A stretch of DNA of 64,000 nt from Atherinomorus stipes (taxonomy: Eukaryota > Chordata > Actinopteri > Atheriniformes > Atherinidae). The DNA is taken from NCBI GenBank assembly GCA_023101725.1, contig JALJCO010013717.1:1-64000 (forward strand). The letters are read 5' to 3'. Below, piece after piece: positions 42,764 to 58,500 of this stretch (its first letter is position 1; each line of letters starts with the position of its first letter). A program made the translations under genes and the position numbers. Below the pieces are notes generated by a model that was given only the letters and a program-made list of their open reading frames with translations, did no database searches and was not told the origin of the DNA.

Positions 42764-43560
42764 TGTAATGCTGACCACAAACCAACTTTACATCAAACTG
42801 AAAACTTTAAAATTTAGAGATTTAGTTCATGATAAGATTTTACAATTTATGTTTAAGGTAATACATCAAAAAGTACCACATAGTACCACACCAGGAGTTG
42901 TTTCAGGTAAGAGCAAGCACACATGCCCTGCGAGGTACATGCGTGCTAAAGATGCCATTGGTAAGAACAAATACCAAGTATGATTGTCTATCAATCACAG
43001 AGTTAAATTATGGAATAACAGTAGTGATGAAATGAAAACATGTGATGCAATAAGTAAATTCAAAAGGCTTTTCAAAAATGACAAGCTGAATAAGTACAGC
43101 TTGGAAATGGAATGAGCATTTACTCTGTTGCTATTTTCTCTGTTGTGATTTATGTTATGTTATTTTTATTCTTTTTTCCCCTTTATTTAATAAAAAAATG
43201 GAAATCCAATAGGATGGTTTGATATGCTGTGGGTGTTTAACTCGTCAAACAGTCATTATTTTGGAAGAAATGAATGCAAGGGGACAGATAAGTATTTTTT
43301 ACTTCAGCTAACTCCCTTTTTTCGGACAAAAAAAGTTATGCATGTGTTTGAAAAAGAAATGATTATTTTGGCTGGGCAGGAACGTGCATATGTGTTTGTA
43401 TGTATATATACCTTCGTGCCTGTGTATGAATATATACTGTACATGTAACCTGTCATTAACTTGGTCCGAAAAAGGATGAAATAAAAAAAAAAATGTGTCT
43501 CTGTCTCAGACGATTGTGTCAAACATGGTTTCTATAAAGGTCCTCCGTCATGTCCCAACG

Positions 43561-46500
43561 CAGACGGATGGGGAAGGTGGTTCTGATAACTAAACTCAGA
43601 CGGTGTCATGCGCAGACGGATGGGGAAGGTGGTTCTGATAACTAAACTCAGACGGTGTCATACACAGACGGATGGGGAAGGTGGTTCTGATAACTAAACT
43701 CAGACGGTGTCATGTGCAGACGGATGGGGAAGGTGGTTCTGATAACTAAACTCAGACGGTGTCATACGCAGACGGATGGGGAAGGTGGTTCTGATAACTA
43801 AACTCAGACGGTGTCATGTGCAGACGGATGGGGAAGGTGGTTCTGATAACTAAACTCAGACGGTGTCATGTGCAGACGGATGGGGAAGGTGGTTCTGATA
43901 ACTAAGGACTCAGACGGATGGGGAAGGTGGTTCTGATAACTAAACTCAGACGGTGTCATGTGCAGACGGATGGGGAAGGTGGTTCTGATAACTAAACTCA
44001 GACGGTGTCATACGCAGACGGATGGGGAAGGTGGTTCTGATAACTAAACTCAGACGGTGTCATACGCAGACGGATGGGGAAGGTGGTTCTGATAACTAAA
44101 CTCAGACGGTGTCATGTGCAGACGGATGGGGAAGGTGGTTCTGATAACTAAACTCAGACGGTGTCATGTGCAGACGGATGGGGAAGGTGGTTCTGATAAC
44201 TAAACTCAGACGGTGTCATACACAGACGGATGGGGAAGGTGGTTCTGATAACTAAACTCAGACGGTGTCATACACAGACGGATGGGGAAGGTGGTTCTGA
44301 TAACTAAACTCAGACGGTGTCATACACAGACGGATGGGGAAGGTGGTTCTGATAACTAAACTCAGACGGTGTCATGTGCAGACGGATGGGGAAGGTGGTT
44401 CTGATAACTAAACTCAGACGGTGTCATACGCAGACGGATGGGGAAGGTGGTTCTGATAACTAAACTCAGACGGTGTCATACACAGACGGATGGGGAAGGT
44501 GGTTCTGATAACTAAACTCAGACGGTGTCATGTGCAGACGGATGGGGAAGGTGGTTCTGATAACTAAACTCAGACGGTGTCATACACAGACGGATGGGGA
44601 AGGTGGTTCTGATAACTAAACTCAGACGGTGTCATGTGCAGACGGATGGGGAAGGTGGTTCTGATAACTAAACTCAGACGGTGTCATGTGCAGACGGATG
44701 GGGAAGGTGGTTCTGATAACTAAACTCAGACGGTGTCATACACAGACGGATGGGGAAGGTGGTTCTGATAACTAAACTCAGACGGTGTCATACACAGACG
44801 GATGGGGAAGGTGGTTCTGATAACTAAACTCAGACGGTGTCATGTGCAGACGGATGGGGAAGGTGGTTCTGATAACTAAACTCAGACGGTGTCATGTGCA
44901 GACGGATGGGGAAGGTGGTTCTGATAACTAAACTCAGACGGTGTCATACACAGACGGATGGGGAAGGTGGTTCTGATAACTAAACTCAGACGGTGTCATA
45001 CGCAGACGGATGGGGAAGGTGGTTCTGATAACTAAACTCAGACGGTGTCATACACAGACGGATGGGGAAGGTGGTTCTGATAACTAAACTCAGACGGTGT
45101 CATACACAGACGGATGGGGAAGGTGGTTCTGATAACTAAACTCAGACGGTGTCATGTGCAGACGGATGGGGAAGGTGGTTCTGATAACTAAACTCAGACG
45201 GTGTCATGTGCAGACGGATGGGGAAGGTGGTTCTGATAACTAAACTCAGACGGTGTCATGTGCAGACGGATGGGGAAGGTGGTTCTGATAACTAAACTCA
45301 GACGGTGTCATGTGCAGACGGATGGGGAAGGTGGTTCTGATAACTAAACTCAGACGGTGTCATGTGCAGACGGATGGGGAAGGTGGTTCTGATAACTAAA
45401 CTCAGACGGTGTCATGTGCAGACGGATGGGGAAGGTGGTTCTGATAACTAAACTCAGACGGTGTCATACACAGACGGATGGGGAAGGTGGTTCTGATAAC
45501 TAAACTCAGACGGTGTCATGTGCAGACGGATGGGGAAGGTGGTTCTGATAACTAAACTCAGACGGTGTCATGTGCAGACGGATGGGGAAGGTGGTTCTGA
45601 TAACTAAACTCAGACGGTGTCATACACAGACGGATGGGGAAGGTGGTTCTGATAACTAAACTCAGACGGTGTCATACACAGACGGATGGGGAAGGTGGTT
45701 CTGATAACTAAACTCAGACGGTGTCATACGCAGACGGATGGGGAAGGTGGTTCTGATAACTAAACTCAGACGGTGTCATGTGCAGACGGATGGGGAAGGT
45801 GGTTCTGATAACTAAACTCAGACGGTGTCATACGCAGACGGATGGGGAAGGTGGTTCTGATAACTAAACTCAGACGGTGTCATACGCAGACGGATGGGGA
45901 AGGTGGTTCTGATAACTAAACTCAGACGGTGTCATGTGCAGACGGATGGGGAAGGTGGTTCTGATAACTAAACTCAGACGGTGTCATACACAGACGGATG
46001 GGGAAGGTGGTTCTGATAACTAAACTCAGACGGTGTCATACGCAGACGGATGGGGAAGGTGGTTCTGATAACTAAACTCAGACGGTGTCATACGCAGACG
46101 GATGGGGAAGGTGGTTCTGATAACTAAACTCAGACGGTGTCATACGCAGACGGATGGGGAAGGTGGTTCTGATAACTAAACTCAGACGGTGTCATGTGCA
46201 GACGGATGGGGAAGGTGGTTCTGATAACTAAACTCAGACGGTGTCATGTGCAGACGGATGGGGAAGGTGGTTCTGATAACTAAACTCAGACGGTGTCATA
46301 CACAGACGGATGGGGAAGGTGGTTCTGATAACTAAACTCAGACGGTGTCATGTGCAGACGGATGGGGAAGGTGGTTCTGATAACTAAACTCAGACGGTGT
46401 CATGTGCAGACGGATGGGGAAGGTGGTTCTGATAACTAAACTCAGACGGTGTCATACGCAGACGGATGGGGAAGGTGGTTCTGATAACTAAACTCAGACG

Positions 46501-49500
46501 GTGTCATACGCAGACGGATGGGGAAGGTGGTTCTGATAACTAAACTCAGACGGTGTCATACACAGACGGATGGGGAAGGTGGTTCTGATAACTAAACTCA
46601 GACGGTGTCATACACAGACGGATGGGGAAGGTGGTTCTGATAACTAAACTCAGACGGTGTCATGTGCAGACGGATGGGGAAGGTGGTTCTGATAACTAAA
46701 CTCAGACGGTGTCATGTGCAGACGGATGGGGAAGGTGGTTCTGATAACTAAACTCAGACGGTGTCATACACAGACGGATGGGGAAGGTGGTTCTGATAAC
46801 TAAACTCAGACGGTGTCATACACAGACGGATGGGGAAGGTGGTTCTGATAACTAAACTCAGACGGTGTCATACACAGACGGATGGGGAAGGTGGTTCTGA
46901 TAACTAAACTCAGACGGATGGGGAAGGTGGTTCTGATAACTAAACTCAGACGGTGTCATGTGCAGACGGATGGGGAAGGTGGTTCTGATAACTAAACTCA
47001 GACGGTGTCATGTGCAGACGGATGGGGAAGGTGGTTCTGATAACTAAACTCAGACGGTGTCATACACAGACGGATGGGGAAGGTGGTTCTGATAACTAAA
47101 CTCAGACGGTGTCATGTGCAGACGGATGGGGAAGGTGGTTCTGATAACTAAACTCAGACGGTGTCATACGCAGACGGATGGGGAAGGTGGTTCTGATAAC
47201 TAAACTCAGACGGTGTCATGTGCAGACGGATGGGGAAGGTGGTTCTGATAACTAAACTCAGACGGTGTCATACACAGACGGATGGGGAAGGTGGTTCTGA
47301 TAACTAAACTCAGACGGTGTCATACACAGACGGATGGGGAAGGTGGTTCTGATAACTAAACTCAGACGGTGTCATGTGCAGACGGATGGGGAAGGTGGTT
47401 CTGATAACTAAACTCAGACGGTGTCATGTGCAGACGGATGGGGAAGGTGGTTCTGATAACTAAACTCAGACGGTGTCATGTGCAGACGGATGGGGAAGGT
47501 GGTTCTGATAACTAAACTCAGACGGTGTCATGTGCAGACGGATGGGGAAGGTGGTTCTGATAACTAAACTCAGACGGTGTCATACGCAGACGGATGGGGA
47601 AGGTGGTTCTGATAACTAAACTCAGACGGTGTCATGTGCAGACGGATGGGGAAGGTGGTTCTGATAACTAAACTCAGACGGTGTCATACACAGACGGATG
47701 GGGAAGGTGGTTCTGATAACTAAACTCAGACGGTGTCATACACAGACGGATGGGGAAGGTGGTTCTGATAACTAAACTCAGACGGGGTCATGTGCAGACG
47801 GATGGGGAAGGTGGTTCTGATAACTAAACTCAGACGGTGTCATGTGCAGACGGATGGGGAAGGTGGTTCTGATAACTAAACTCAGACGGTGTCATACACA
47901 GACGGATGGGGAAGGTGGTTCTGATAACTAAACTCAGACGGTGTCATGTGCAGACGGATGGGGAAGGTGGTTCTGATAACTAAACTCAGACGGTGTCATA
48001 CGCAGACGGATGGGGAAGGTGGTTCTGATAACTAAACTCAGACGGTGTCATACGCAGACGGATGGGGAAGGTGGTTCTGATAACTAAACTCAGACGGTGT
48101 CATGTGCAGACGGATGGGGAAGGTGGTTCTGATAACTAAACTCAGACGGTGTCATACGCAGACGGATGGGGAAGGTGGTTCTGATAACTAAACTCAGACG
48201 GTGTCATACACAGACGGATGGGGAAGGTGGTTCTGATAACTAAACTCAGACGGTGTCATACACAGACGGATGGGGAAGGTGGTTCTGATAACTAAACTCA
48301 GACGGTGTCATGTGCAGACGGATGGGGAAGGTGGTTCTGATAACTAAACTCAGACGGTGTCATGCACAGACGGATGGGGAAGGTGGTTCTGATAACTAAA
48401 CTCAGACGGTGTCATACACAGACGGATGGGGAAGGTGGTTCTGATAACTAAACTCAGACGGTGTCATGTGCAGACGGATGGGGAAGGTGGTTCTGATAAC
48501 TAAACTCAGACGGTGTCATGCACAGACGGATGGGGAAGGTGGTTCTGATAACTAAACTCAGACGGTGTCATACACAGACGGATGGGGAAGGTGGTTCTGA
48601 TAACTAAACTCAGACGGATGGGGAAGGTGGTTCTGATAACTAAACTCAGACGGTGTCATACACAGACGGATGGGGAAGGTGGTTCTGATAACTAAACTCA
48701 GACGGTGTCATACACAGACGGATGGGGAAGGTGGTTCTGATAACTAAACTCAGACGGTGTCATACACAGACGGATGGGGAAGGTGGTTCTGATAACTAAA
48801 CTCAGACGGTGTCATACACAGACGGATGGGGAAGGTGGTTCTGATAACTAAACTCAGACGGTGTCATGTGCAGACGGATGGGGAAGGTGGTTCTGATAAC
48901 TAAACTCAGACGGTGTCATGTGCAGACGGATGGGGAAGGTGGTTCTGATAACTAAACTCAGACGGTGTCATACACAGACGGATGGGGAAGGTGGTTCTGA
49001 TAACTAAACTCAGACGGTGTCATGTGCAGACGGATGGGGAAGGTGGTTCTGATAACTAAACTCAGACGGTGTCATGTGCAGACGGATGGGGAAGGTGGTT
49101 CTGATAACTAAACTCAGACGGTGTCATACGCAGACGGATGGGGAAGGTGGTTCTGATAACTAAACTCAGACGGTGTCATGTGCAGACGGATGGGGAAGGT
49201 GGTTCTGATAACTAAACTCAGACGGTGTCATGTGCAGACGGATGGGGAAGGTGGTTCTGATAACTAAACTCAGACGGTGTCATACACAGACGGATGGGGA
49301 AGGTGGTTCTGATAACTAAACTCAGACGGTGTCATGTGCAGACGGATGGGGAAGGTGGTTCTGATAACTAAACTCAGACGGTGTCATGTGCAGACGGATG
49401 GGGAAGGTGGTTCTGATAACTAAACTCAGACGGTGTCATACACAGACGGATGGGGAAGGTGGTTCTGATAACTAAACTCAGACGGTGTCATACACAGACG

Positions 49501-52500
49501 GATGGGGAAGGTGGTTCTGATAACTAAACTCAGACGGTGTCATACACAGACGGATGGGGAAGGTGGTTCTGATAACTAAACTCAGACGGTGTCATACACA
49601 GACGGATGGGGAAGGTGGTTCTGATAACTAAACTCAGACGGTGTCATGTGCAGACGGATGGGGAAGGTGGTTCTGATAACTAAACTCAGACGGTGTCATA
49701 CACAGACGGATGGGGAAGGTGGTTCTGATAACTAAACTCAGACGGTGTCATGTGCAGACGGATGGGGAAGGTGGTTCTGATAACTAAACTCAGACGGGGT
49801 CATGTGCAGACGGATGGGGAAGGTGGTTCTGATAACTAAACTCAGACGGTGTCATACGCAGACGGATGGGGAAGGTGGTTCTGATAACTAAACTCAGACG
49901 GTGTCATACACAGACGGATGGGGAAGGTGGTTCTGATAACTAAACTCAGACGGTGTCATACACAGACGGATGGGGAAGGTGGTTCTGATAACTAAACTCA
50001 GACGGTGTCATACACAGACGGATGGGGAAGGTGGTTCTGATAACTAAACTCAGACGGTGTCATGTGCAGACGGATGGGGAAGGTGGTTCTGATAACTAAA
50101 CTCAGACGGTGTCATGTGCAGACGGATGGGGAAGGTGGTTCTGATAACTAAACTCAGACGGTGTCATGTGCAGACGGATGGGGAAGGTGGTTCTGATAAC
50201 TAAACTCAGACGGTGTCATACGCAGACGGATGGGGAAGGTGGTTCTGATAACTAAACTCAGACGGTGTCATACGCAGACGGATGGGGAAGGTGGTTCTGA
50301 TAACTAAACTCAGACGGTGTCATACACAGACGGATGGGGAAGGTGGTTCTGATAACTAAACTCAGACGGTGTCATACACAGACGGATGGGGAAGGTGGTT
50401 CTGATAACTAAACTCAGACGGTGTCATGTGCAGACGGATGGGGAAGGTGGTTCTGATAACTAAACTCAGACGGTGTCATACACAGACGGATGGGGAAGGT
50501 GGTTCTGATAACTAAACTCAGACGGTGTCATACACAGACGGATGGGGAAGGTGGTTCTGATAACTAAACTCAGACGGTGTCATACGCAGACGGATGGGGA
50601 AGGTGGTTCTGATAACTAAACTCAGACGGATGGGGAAGGTGGTTCTGATAACTAAACTCAGACGGTGTCATACACAGACGGATGGGGAAGGTGGTTCTGA
50701 TAACTAAACTCAGACGGTGTCATACACAGACGGATGGGGAAGGTGGTTCTGATAACTAAACTCAGACGGTGTCATACACAGACGGATGGGGAAGGTGGTT
50801 CTGATAACTAAACTCAGACGGTGTCATACACAGACGGATGGGGAAGGTGGTTCTGATAACTAAACTCAGACGGTGTCATGTGCAGACGGATGGGGAAGGT
50901 GGTTCTGATAACTAAACTCAGACGGTGTCATGTGCAGACGGATGGGGAAGGTGGTTCTGATAACTAAACTCAGACGGTGTCATGTGCAGACGGATGGGGA
51001 AGGTGGTTCTGATAACTAACCTCAGACGGTGTCATACGCAGACGGATGGGGAAGGTGGTTCTGATAACTAAACTCAGACGGTGTCATGTGCAGACGGATG
51101 GGGAAGGTGGTTCTGATAACTAAACTCAGACGGTGTCATGTGCAGACGGATGGGGAAGGTGGTTCTGATAACTAAACTCAGACGGTGTCATACACAGACG
51201 GATGGGGAAGGTGGTTCTGATAACTAAACTCAGACGGTGTCATACACAGACGGATGGGGAAGGTGGTTCTGATAACTAAACTCAGACGGTGTCATACACA
51301 GACGGATGGGGAAGGTGGTTCTGATAACTAAACTCAGACGGTGTCATACACAGACGGATGGGGAAGGTGGTTCTGATAACTAAACTCAGACGGTGTCATG
51401 TGCAGACGGATGGGGAAGGTGGTTCTGATAACTAAACTCAGACGGTGTCATACACAGACGGATGGGGAAGGTGGTTCTGATAACTAAACTCAGACGGTGT
51501 CATGTGCAGACGGATGGGGAAGGTGGTTCTGATAACTAAACTCAGACGGTGTCATGTGCAGACGGATGGGGAAGGTGGTTCTGATAACTAAACTCAGACG
51601 GTGTCATGTGCAGACGGATGGGGAAGGTGGTTCTGATAACTAAACTCAGACGGTGTCATGTGCAGACGGATGGGGAAGGTGGTTCTGATAACTAAACTCA
51701 GACGGTGTCATGTGCAGACGGATGGGGAAGGTGGTTCTGATAACTAAACTCAGACGGTGTCATACACAGACGGATGGGGAAGGTGGTTCTGATAACTAAA
51801 CTCAGACGGTGTCATGTGCAGACGGATGGGGAAGGTGGTTCTGATAACTAAACTCAGACGGTGTCATACGCAGACGGATGGGGAAGGTGGTTCTGATAAC
51901 TAAACTCAGACGGTGTCATACACAGACGGATGGGGAAGGTGGTTCTGATAACTAAACTCAGACGGTGTCATGTGCAGACGGATGGGGAAGGTGGTTCTGA
52001 TAACTAAACTCAGACGGTGTCATACACAGACGGATGGGGAAGGTGGTTCTGATAACTAAACTCAGACGGTGTCATGTGCAGACGGATGGGGAAGGTGGTT
52101 CTGATAACTAAACTCAGACGGTGTCATACGCAGACGGATGGGGAAGGTGGTTCTGATAACTAAACTCAGACGGTGTCATACGCAGACGGATGGGGAAGGT
52201 GGTTCTGATAACTAAACTCAGACGGTGTCATGTGCAGACGGATGGGGAAGGTGGTTCTGATAACTAAACTCAGACGGTGTCATGTGCAGACGGATGGGGA
52301 AGGTGGTTCTGATAACTAAACTCAGACGGTGTCATGTGCAGACGGATGGGGAAGGTGGTTCTGATAACTAAACTCAGACGGTGTCATACACAGACGGATG
52401 GGGAAGGTGGTTCTGATAACTAAACTCAGACGGTGTCATGTGCAGACGGATGGGGAAGGTGGTTCTGATAACTAAACTCAGACGGTGTCATGTGCAGACG

Positions 52501-55500
52501 GATGGGGAAGGTGGTTCTGATAACTAAACTCAGACGGTGTCATACACAGACGGATGGGGAAGGTGGTTCTGATAACTAAACTCAGACGGTGTCATACACA
52601 GACGGATGGGGAAGGTGGTTCTGATAACTAAACTCAGACGGTGTCATGTGCAGACGGATGGGGAAGGTGGTTCTGATAACTAAACTCAGACGGTGTCATA
52701 CACAGACGGATGGGGAAGGTGGTTCTGATAACTAAACTCAGACGGTGTCATACGCAGACGGATGGGGAAGGTGGTTCTGATAACTAAACTCAGACGGTGT
52801 CATACACAGACGGATGGGGAAGGTGGTTCTGATAACTAAACTCAGACGGTGTCATACGCAGACGGATGGGGAAGGTGGTTCTGATAACTAAACTCAGACG
52901 GTGTCATACACAGACGGATGGGGAAGGTGGTTCTGATAACTAAACTCAGACGGTGTCATACACAGACGGATGGGGAAGGTGGTTCTGATAACTAAACTCA
53001 GACGGTGTCATACGCAGACGGATGGGGAAGGTGGTTCTGATAACTAAACGCAGACGGTGTCATACACAGACGGATGGGGAAGGTGGTTCTGATAACTAAA
53101 CTCAGACGGTGTCATACACAGACGGATGGGGAAGGTGGTTCTGATAACTAAACTCAGACGGTGTCATGTGCAGACGGATGGGGAAGGTGGTTCTGATAAC
53201 TAAACTCAGACGGTGTCATACACAGACGGATGGGGAAGGTGGTTCTGATAACTAAACTCAGACGGTGTCATACACAGACGGATGGGGAAGGTGGTTCTGA
53301 TAACTAAACTCAGACGGGGTCATACACAGACGGATGGGGAAGGTGGTTCTGATAACTAAACTCAGACGGTGTCATGTGCAGACGGATGGGGAAGGTGGTT
53401 CTGATAACTAAACTCAGACGGTGTCATGTGCAGACGGATGGGGAAGGTGGTTCTGATAACTAAACTCAGACGGTGTCATACGCAGACGGATGGGGAAGGT
53501 GGTTCTGATAACTAAACTCAGACGGTGTCATACGCAGACGGATGGGGAAGGTGGTTCTGATAACTAAACTCAGACGGTGTCATGTGCAGACGGATGGGGA
53601 AGGTGGTTCTGATAACTAAACTCAGACGGTGTCATGTGCAGACGGATGGGGAAGGTGGTTCTGATAACTAAACTCAGACGGTGTCATACACAGACGGATG
53701 GGGAAGGTGGTTCTGATAACTAAACTCAGACGGTGTCATGTGCAGACGGATGGGGAAGGTGGTTCTGATAACTAAACGCAGACGGGGTCATGTGCAGACG
53801 GATGGGGAAGGTGGTTCTGATAACTAAACTCAGACGGTGTCATACACAGACGGATGGGGAAGGTGGTTCTGATAACTAAACTCAGACGGTGTCATACACA
53901 GACGGATGGGGAAGGTGGTTCTGATAACTAAACTCAGACGGTGTCATACACAGACGGATGGGGAAGGTGGTTCTGATAACTAAACTCAGACGGTGTCATA
54001 CACAGACGGATGGGGAAGGTGGTTCTGATAACTAAACTCAGACGGTGTCATGTGCAGACGGATGGGGAAGGTGGTTCTGATAACTAAACTCAGACGGTGT
54101 CATGTGCAGACGGATGGGGAAGGTGGTTCTGATAACTAAACTCAGACGGTGTCATACACAGACGGATGGGGAAGGTGGTTCTGATAACTAAACTCAGACG
54201 GTGTCATGTGCAGACGGATGGGGAAGGTGGTTCTGATAACTAAACTCAGACGGTGTCATGTGCAGACGGATGGGGAAGGTGGTTCTGATAACTAAACTCA
54301 GACGGTGTCATACACAGACGGATGGGGAAGGTGGTTCTGATAACTAAACTCAGACGGTGTCATGTGCAGACGGATGGGGAAGGTGGTTCTGATAACTAAA
54401 CTCAGACGGTGTCATACGCAGACGGATGGGGAAGGTGGTTCTGATAACTAAACTCAGACGGTGTCATGTGCAGACGGATGGGGAAGGTGGTTCTGATAAC
54501 TAAACTCAGACGGATGGGGAAGGTGGTTCTGATAACTAAACTCAGACGGATGGGGAAGGTGGTTCTGATAACTAAACTCAGACGGATGGGGAAGGTGGTT
54601 CTGATAACTAAACTCAGACGGTGTCATACGCAGACGGATGGGGAAGGTGGTTCTGATAACTAAACTCAGACGGTGTCATACACAGACGGATGGGGAAGGT
54701 GGTTCTGATAACTAAACTCAGACGGTGTCATACACAGACGGATGGGGAAGGTGGTTCTGATAACTAAACTCAGACGGTGTCATACACAGACGGATGGGGA
54801 AGGTGGTTCTGATAACTAAACTCAGACGGTGTCATACGCAGACGGATGGGGAAGGTGGTTCTGATAACTAAACTCAGACGGTGTCATGTGCAGACGGATG
54901 GGGAAGGTGGTTCTGATAACTAAACTCAGACGGTGTCATACACAGACGGATGGGGAAGGTGGTTCTGATAACTAAACTCAGACGGTGTCATACACAGACG
55001 GATGGGGAAGGTGGTTCTGATAACTAAACTCAGACGGTGTCATACACAGACGGATGGGGAAGGTGGTTCTGATAACTAAACTCAGACGGTGTCATGTGCA
55101 GACGGATGGGGAAGGTGGTTCTGATAACTAAACTCAGACGGTGTCATACGCAGACGGATGGGGAAGGTGGTTCTGATAACTAAACTCAGACGGTGTCATA
55201 CGCAGACGGATGGGGAAGGTGGTTCTGATAACTAAACTCAGACGGTGTCATGTGCAGACGGATGGGGAAGGTGGTTCTGATAACTAAACTCAGACGGTGT
55301 CATACGCAGACGGATGGGGAAGGTGGTTCTGATAACTAAACTCAGACGGTGTCATGTGCAGACGGATGGGGAAGGTGGTTCTGATAACTAAACTCAGACG
55401 GTGTCATGTGCAGACGGATGGGGAAGGTGGTTCTGATAACTAAACTCAGACGGTGTCATACACAGACGGATGGGGAAGGTGGTTCTGATAACTAAACTCA

Positions 55501-58500
55501 GACGGTGTCATACACAGACGGATGGGGAAGGTGGTTCTGATAACTAAACTCAGACGGTGTCATGTGCAGACGGATGGGGAAGGTGGTTCTGATAACTAAA
55601 CTCAGACGGGGTCATGTGCAGACGGATGGGGAAGGGGGTTCTGATAACTAAACTCAGACGGTGTCATACACAGACGGATGGGGAAGGTGGTTCTGATAAC
55701 TAAACTCAGACGGTGTCATACACAGACGGATGGGGAAGGTGGTTCTGATAACTAAACTCAGACGGTGTCATGTGCAGACGGATGGGGAAGGTGGTTCTGA
55801 TAACTAAACTCAGACGGTGTCATACGCAGACGGATGGGGAAGGTGGTTCTGATAACTAAACTCAGACGGTGTCATGTGCAGACGGATGGGGAAGGTGGTT
55901 CTGATAACTAAACTCAGACGGTGTCATACACAGACGGATGGGGAAGGTGGTTCTGATAACTAAACTCAGACGGTGTCATGTGCAGACGGATGGGGAAGGT
56001 GGTTCTGATAACTAAACTCAGACGGTGTCATACACAGACGGATGGGGAAGGTGGTTCTGATAACTAAACTCAGACGGTGTCATACACAGACGGATGGGGA
56101 AGGTGGTTCTGATAACTAAACTCAGACGGTGTCATACACAGACGGATGGGGAAGGTGGTTCTGATAACTAAACTCAGACGGTGTCATACACAGACGGATG
56201 GGGAAGGTGGTTCTGATAACTAAACTCAGACGGTGTCATACACAGACGGATGGGGAAGGTGGTTCTGATAACTAAACTCAGACGGTGTCATACGCAGACG
56301 GATGGGGAAGGTGGTTCTGATAACTAAACTCAGACGGTGTCATGTGCAGACGGATGGGGAAGGTGGTTCTGATAACTAAACTCAGACGGTGTCATACACA
56401 GACGGATGGGGAAGGTGGTTCTGATAACTAAACTCAGACGGTGTCATACACAGACGGATGGGGAAGGTGGTTCTGATAACTAAACTCAGACGGTGTCATG
56501 TGCAGACGGATGGGGAAGGTGGTTCTGATAACTAAACTCAGACGGTGTCATACACAGACGGATGGGGAAGGTGGTTCTGATAACTAAACTCAGACGGTGT
56601 CATACACAGACGGATGGGGAAGGTGGTTCTGATAACTAAACTCAGACGGTGTCATACGCAGACGGATGGGGAAGGTGGTTCTGATAACTAAACTCAGACG
56701 GTGTCATACACAGACGGATGGGGAAGGTGGTTCTGATAACTAAACGCAGACGGTGTCATACACAGACGGATGGGGAAGGTGGTTCTGATAACTAAACTCA
56801 GACGGTGTCATACACAGACGGATGGGGAAGGTGGTTCTGATAACTAAACTCAGACGGTGTCATGTGCAGACGGATGGGGAAGGTGGTTCTGATAACTAAA
56901 CTCAGACGGTGTCATACACAGACGGATGGGGAAGGTGGTTCTGATAACTAAACTCAGACGGTGTCATACACAGACGGATGGGGAAGGTGGTTCTGATAAC
57001 TAAACTCAGACGGTGTCATACACAGACGGATGGGGAAGGTGGTTCTGATAACTAAACTCAGACGGTGTCATGTGCAGACGGATGGGGAAGGTGGTTCTGA
57101 TAACTAAACTCAGACGGTGTCATGTGCAGACGGATGGGGAAGGTGGTTCTGATAACTAAACTCAGACGGTGTCATACACAGACGGATGGGGAAGGTGGTT
57201 CTGATAACTAAACTCAGACGGTGTCATACACAGACGGATGGGGAAGGTGGTTCTGATAACTAAACTCAGACGGTGTCATACACAGACGGATGGGGAAGGT
57301 GGTTCTGATAACTAAACTCAGACGGGGTCATACACAGACGGATGGGGAAGGTGGTTCTGATAACTAAACTCAGACGGTGTCATGTGCAGACGGATGGGGA
57401 AGGTGGTTCTGATAACTAAACTCAGACGGTGTCATACACAGACGGATGGGGAAGGTGGTTCTGATAACTAAACTCAGACGGTGTCATGTGCAGACGGATG
57501 GGGAAGGTGGTTCTGATAACTAAACTCAGACGGTGTCATGTGCAGACGGATGGGGAAGGTGGTTCTGATAACTAAACTCAGACGGTGTCATACGCAGACG
57601 GATGGGGAAGGTGGTTCTGATAACTAAACTCAGACGGTGTCATACGCAGACGGATGGGGAAGGTGGTTCTGATAACTAAACTCAGACGGTGTCATGTGCA
57701 GACGGATGGGGAAGGTGGTTCTGATAACTAAACTCAGACGGTGTCATGTGCAGACGGATGGGGAAGGTGGTTCTGATAACTAAACTCAGACGGTGTCATA
57801 CACAGACGGATGGGGAAGGTGGTTCTGATAACTAAACTCAGACGGTGTCATGTGCAGACGGATGGGGAAGGTGGTTCTGATAACTAAACTCAGACGGTGT
57901 CATGTGCAGACGGATGGGGAAGGTGGTTCTGATAACTAAACTCAGACGGTGTCATACACAGACGGATGGGGAAGGTGGTTCTGATAACTAAACTCAGACG
58001 GTGTCATACACAGACGGATGGGGAAGGTGGTTCTGATAACTAAACTCAGACGGTGTCATACACAGACGGATGGGGAAGGTGGTTCTGATAACTAAACTCA
58101 GACGGTGTCATGTGCAGACGGATGGGGAAGGTGGTTCTGATAACTAAACTCAGACGGTGTCATGTGCAGACGGATGGGGAAGGTGGTTCTGATAACTAAA
58201 CTCAGACGGTGTCATACACAGACGGATGGGGAAGGTGGTTCTGATAACTAAACTCAGACGGTGTCATGTGCAGACGGATGGGGAAGGTGGTTCTGATAAC
58301 TAAACTCAGACGGTGTCATACACAGACGGATGGGGAAGGTGGTTCTGATAACTAAACTCAGACGGTGTCATGAGACGGATGGGGAAGGTGGTTCTGATAA
58401 CTAAACTAGACGGTGTCATACGAGACGGATGGGGAAGGTGGTTCTGATAACTAAACTAGACGGTGTATGTGAGACGGATGGGGAAGGTGGTTTGATAACT

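Larger units (their letters stand above)
40986..43114 (+). pseudogene. reverse transcriptase of second LINE, interrupted and frameshifted
   Basis: Motifs in order: NEHQYGFRTNRTTIHAL (41011), ICVFLDLKKAFD with the first catalytic aspartate (41117-41152), CGVPQGSVLGPFLFILYINN (41252-41311), SILFADDTTLF holding the second catalytic pair (41341-41373), ENKLTLHLSKTKFIIF (41452), VKFLGVMIDDKLNWKSHVNY (41568) and KRAIRIV (41804-41824). After the hAT insert come LKTLKFRDLVHDKILQFMFK (about 42798-42857), VKLWNNSSDEMK and the stop. After KKAFD about 40 bp is missing and the frame shifts. A stop follows SKSFAVLL. The endonuclease is absent. Inactive. Confidence 0.88.
40986..43491 (+). mobile_element. 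5'-truncated non-LTR retrotransposon, split by a hAT insertion
   Basis: Starts within the reverse transcriptase and ends in AAATAAAAAAAAAAA at about 43480-43491. The coding part is interrupted by a hAT at 41830-42763 and resumes at 42772. It ends with VKLWNNSSDEMK and SKFKRLFKNDK motifs and a TGA at about 43112-43114. The 3' untranslated part is about 375 bp. A different family from the 18121-24045 LINE, but from the same broad CR1/L2/Jockey-type group. Confidence 0.85.

Noticed and set aside
54466..54663. 65-codon repeat frame in the 52-bp satellite
   Set aside because: It arises only because three 36-bp (12-codon) short units happen to be adjacent.
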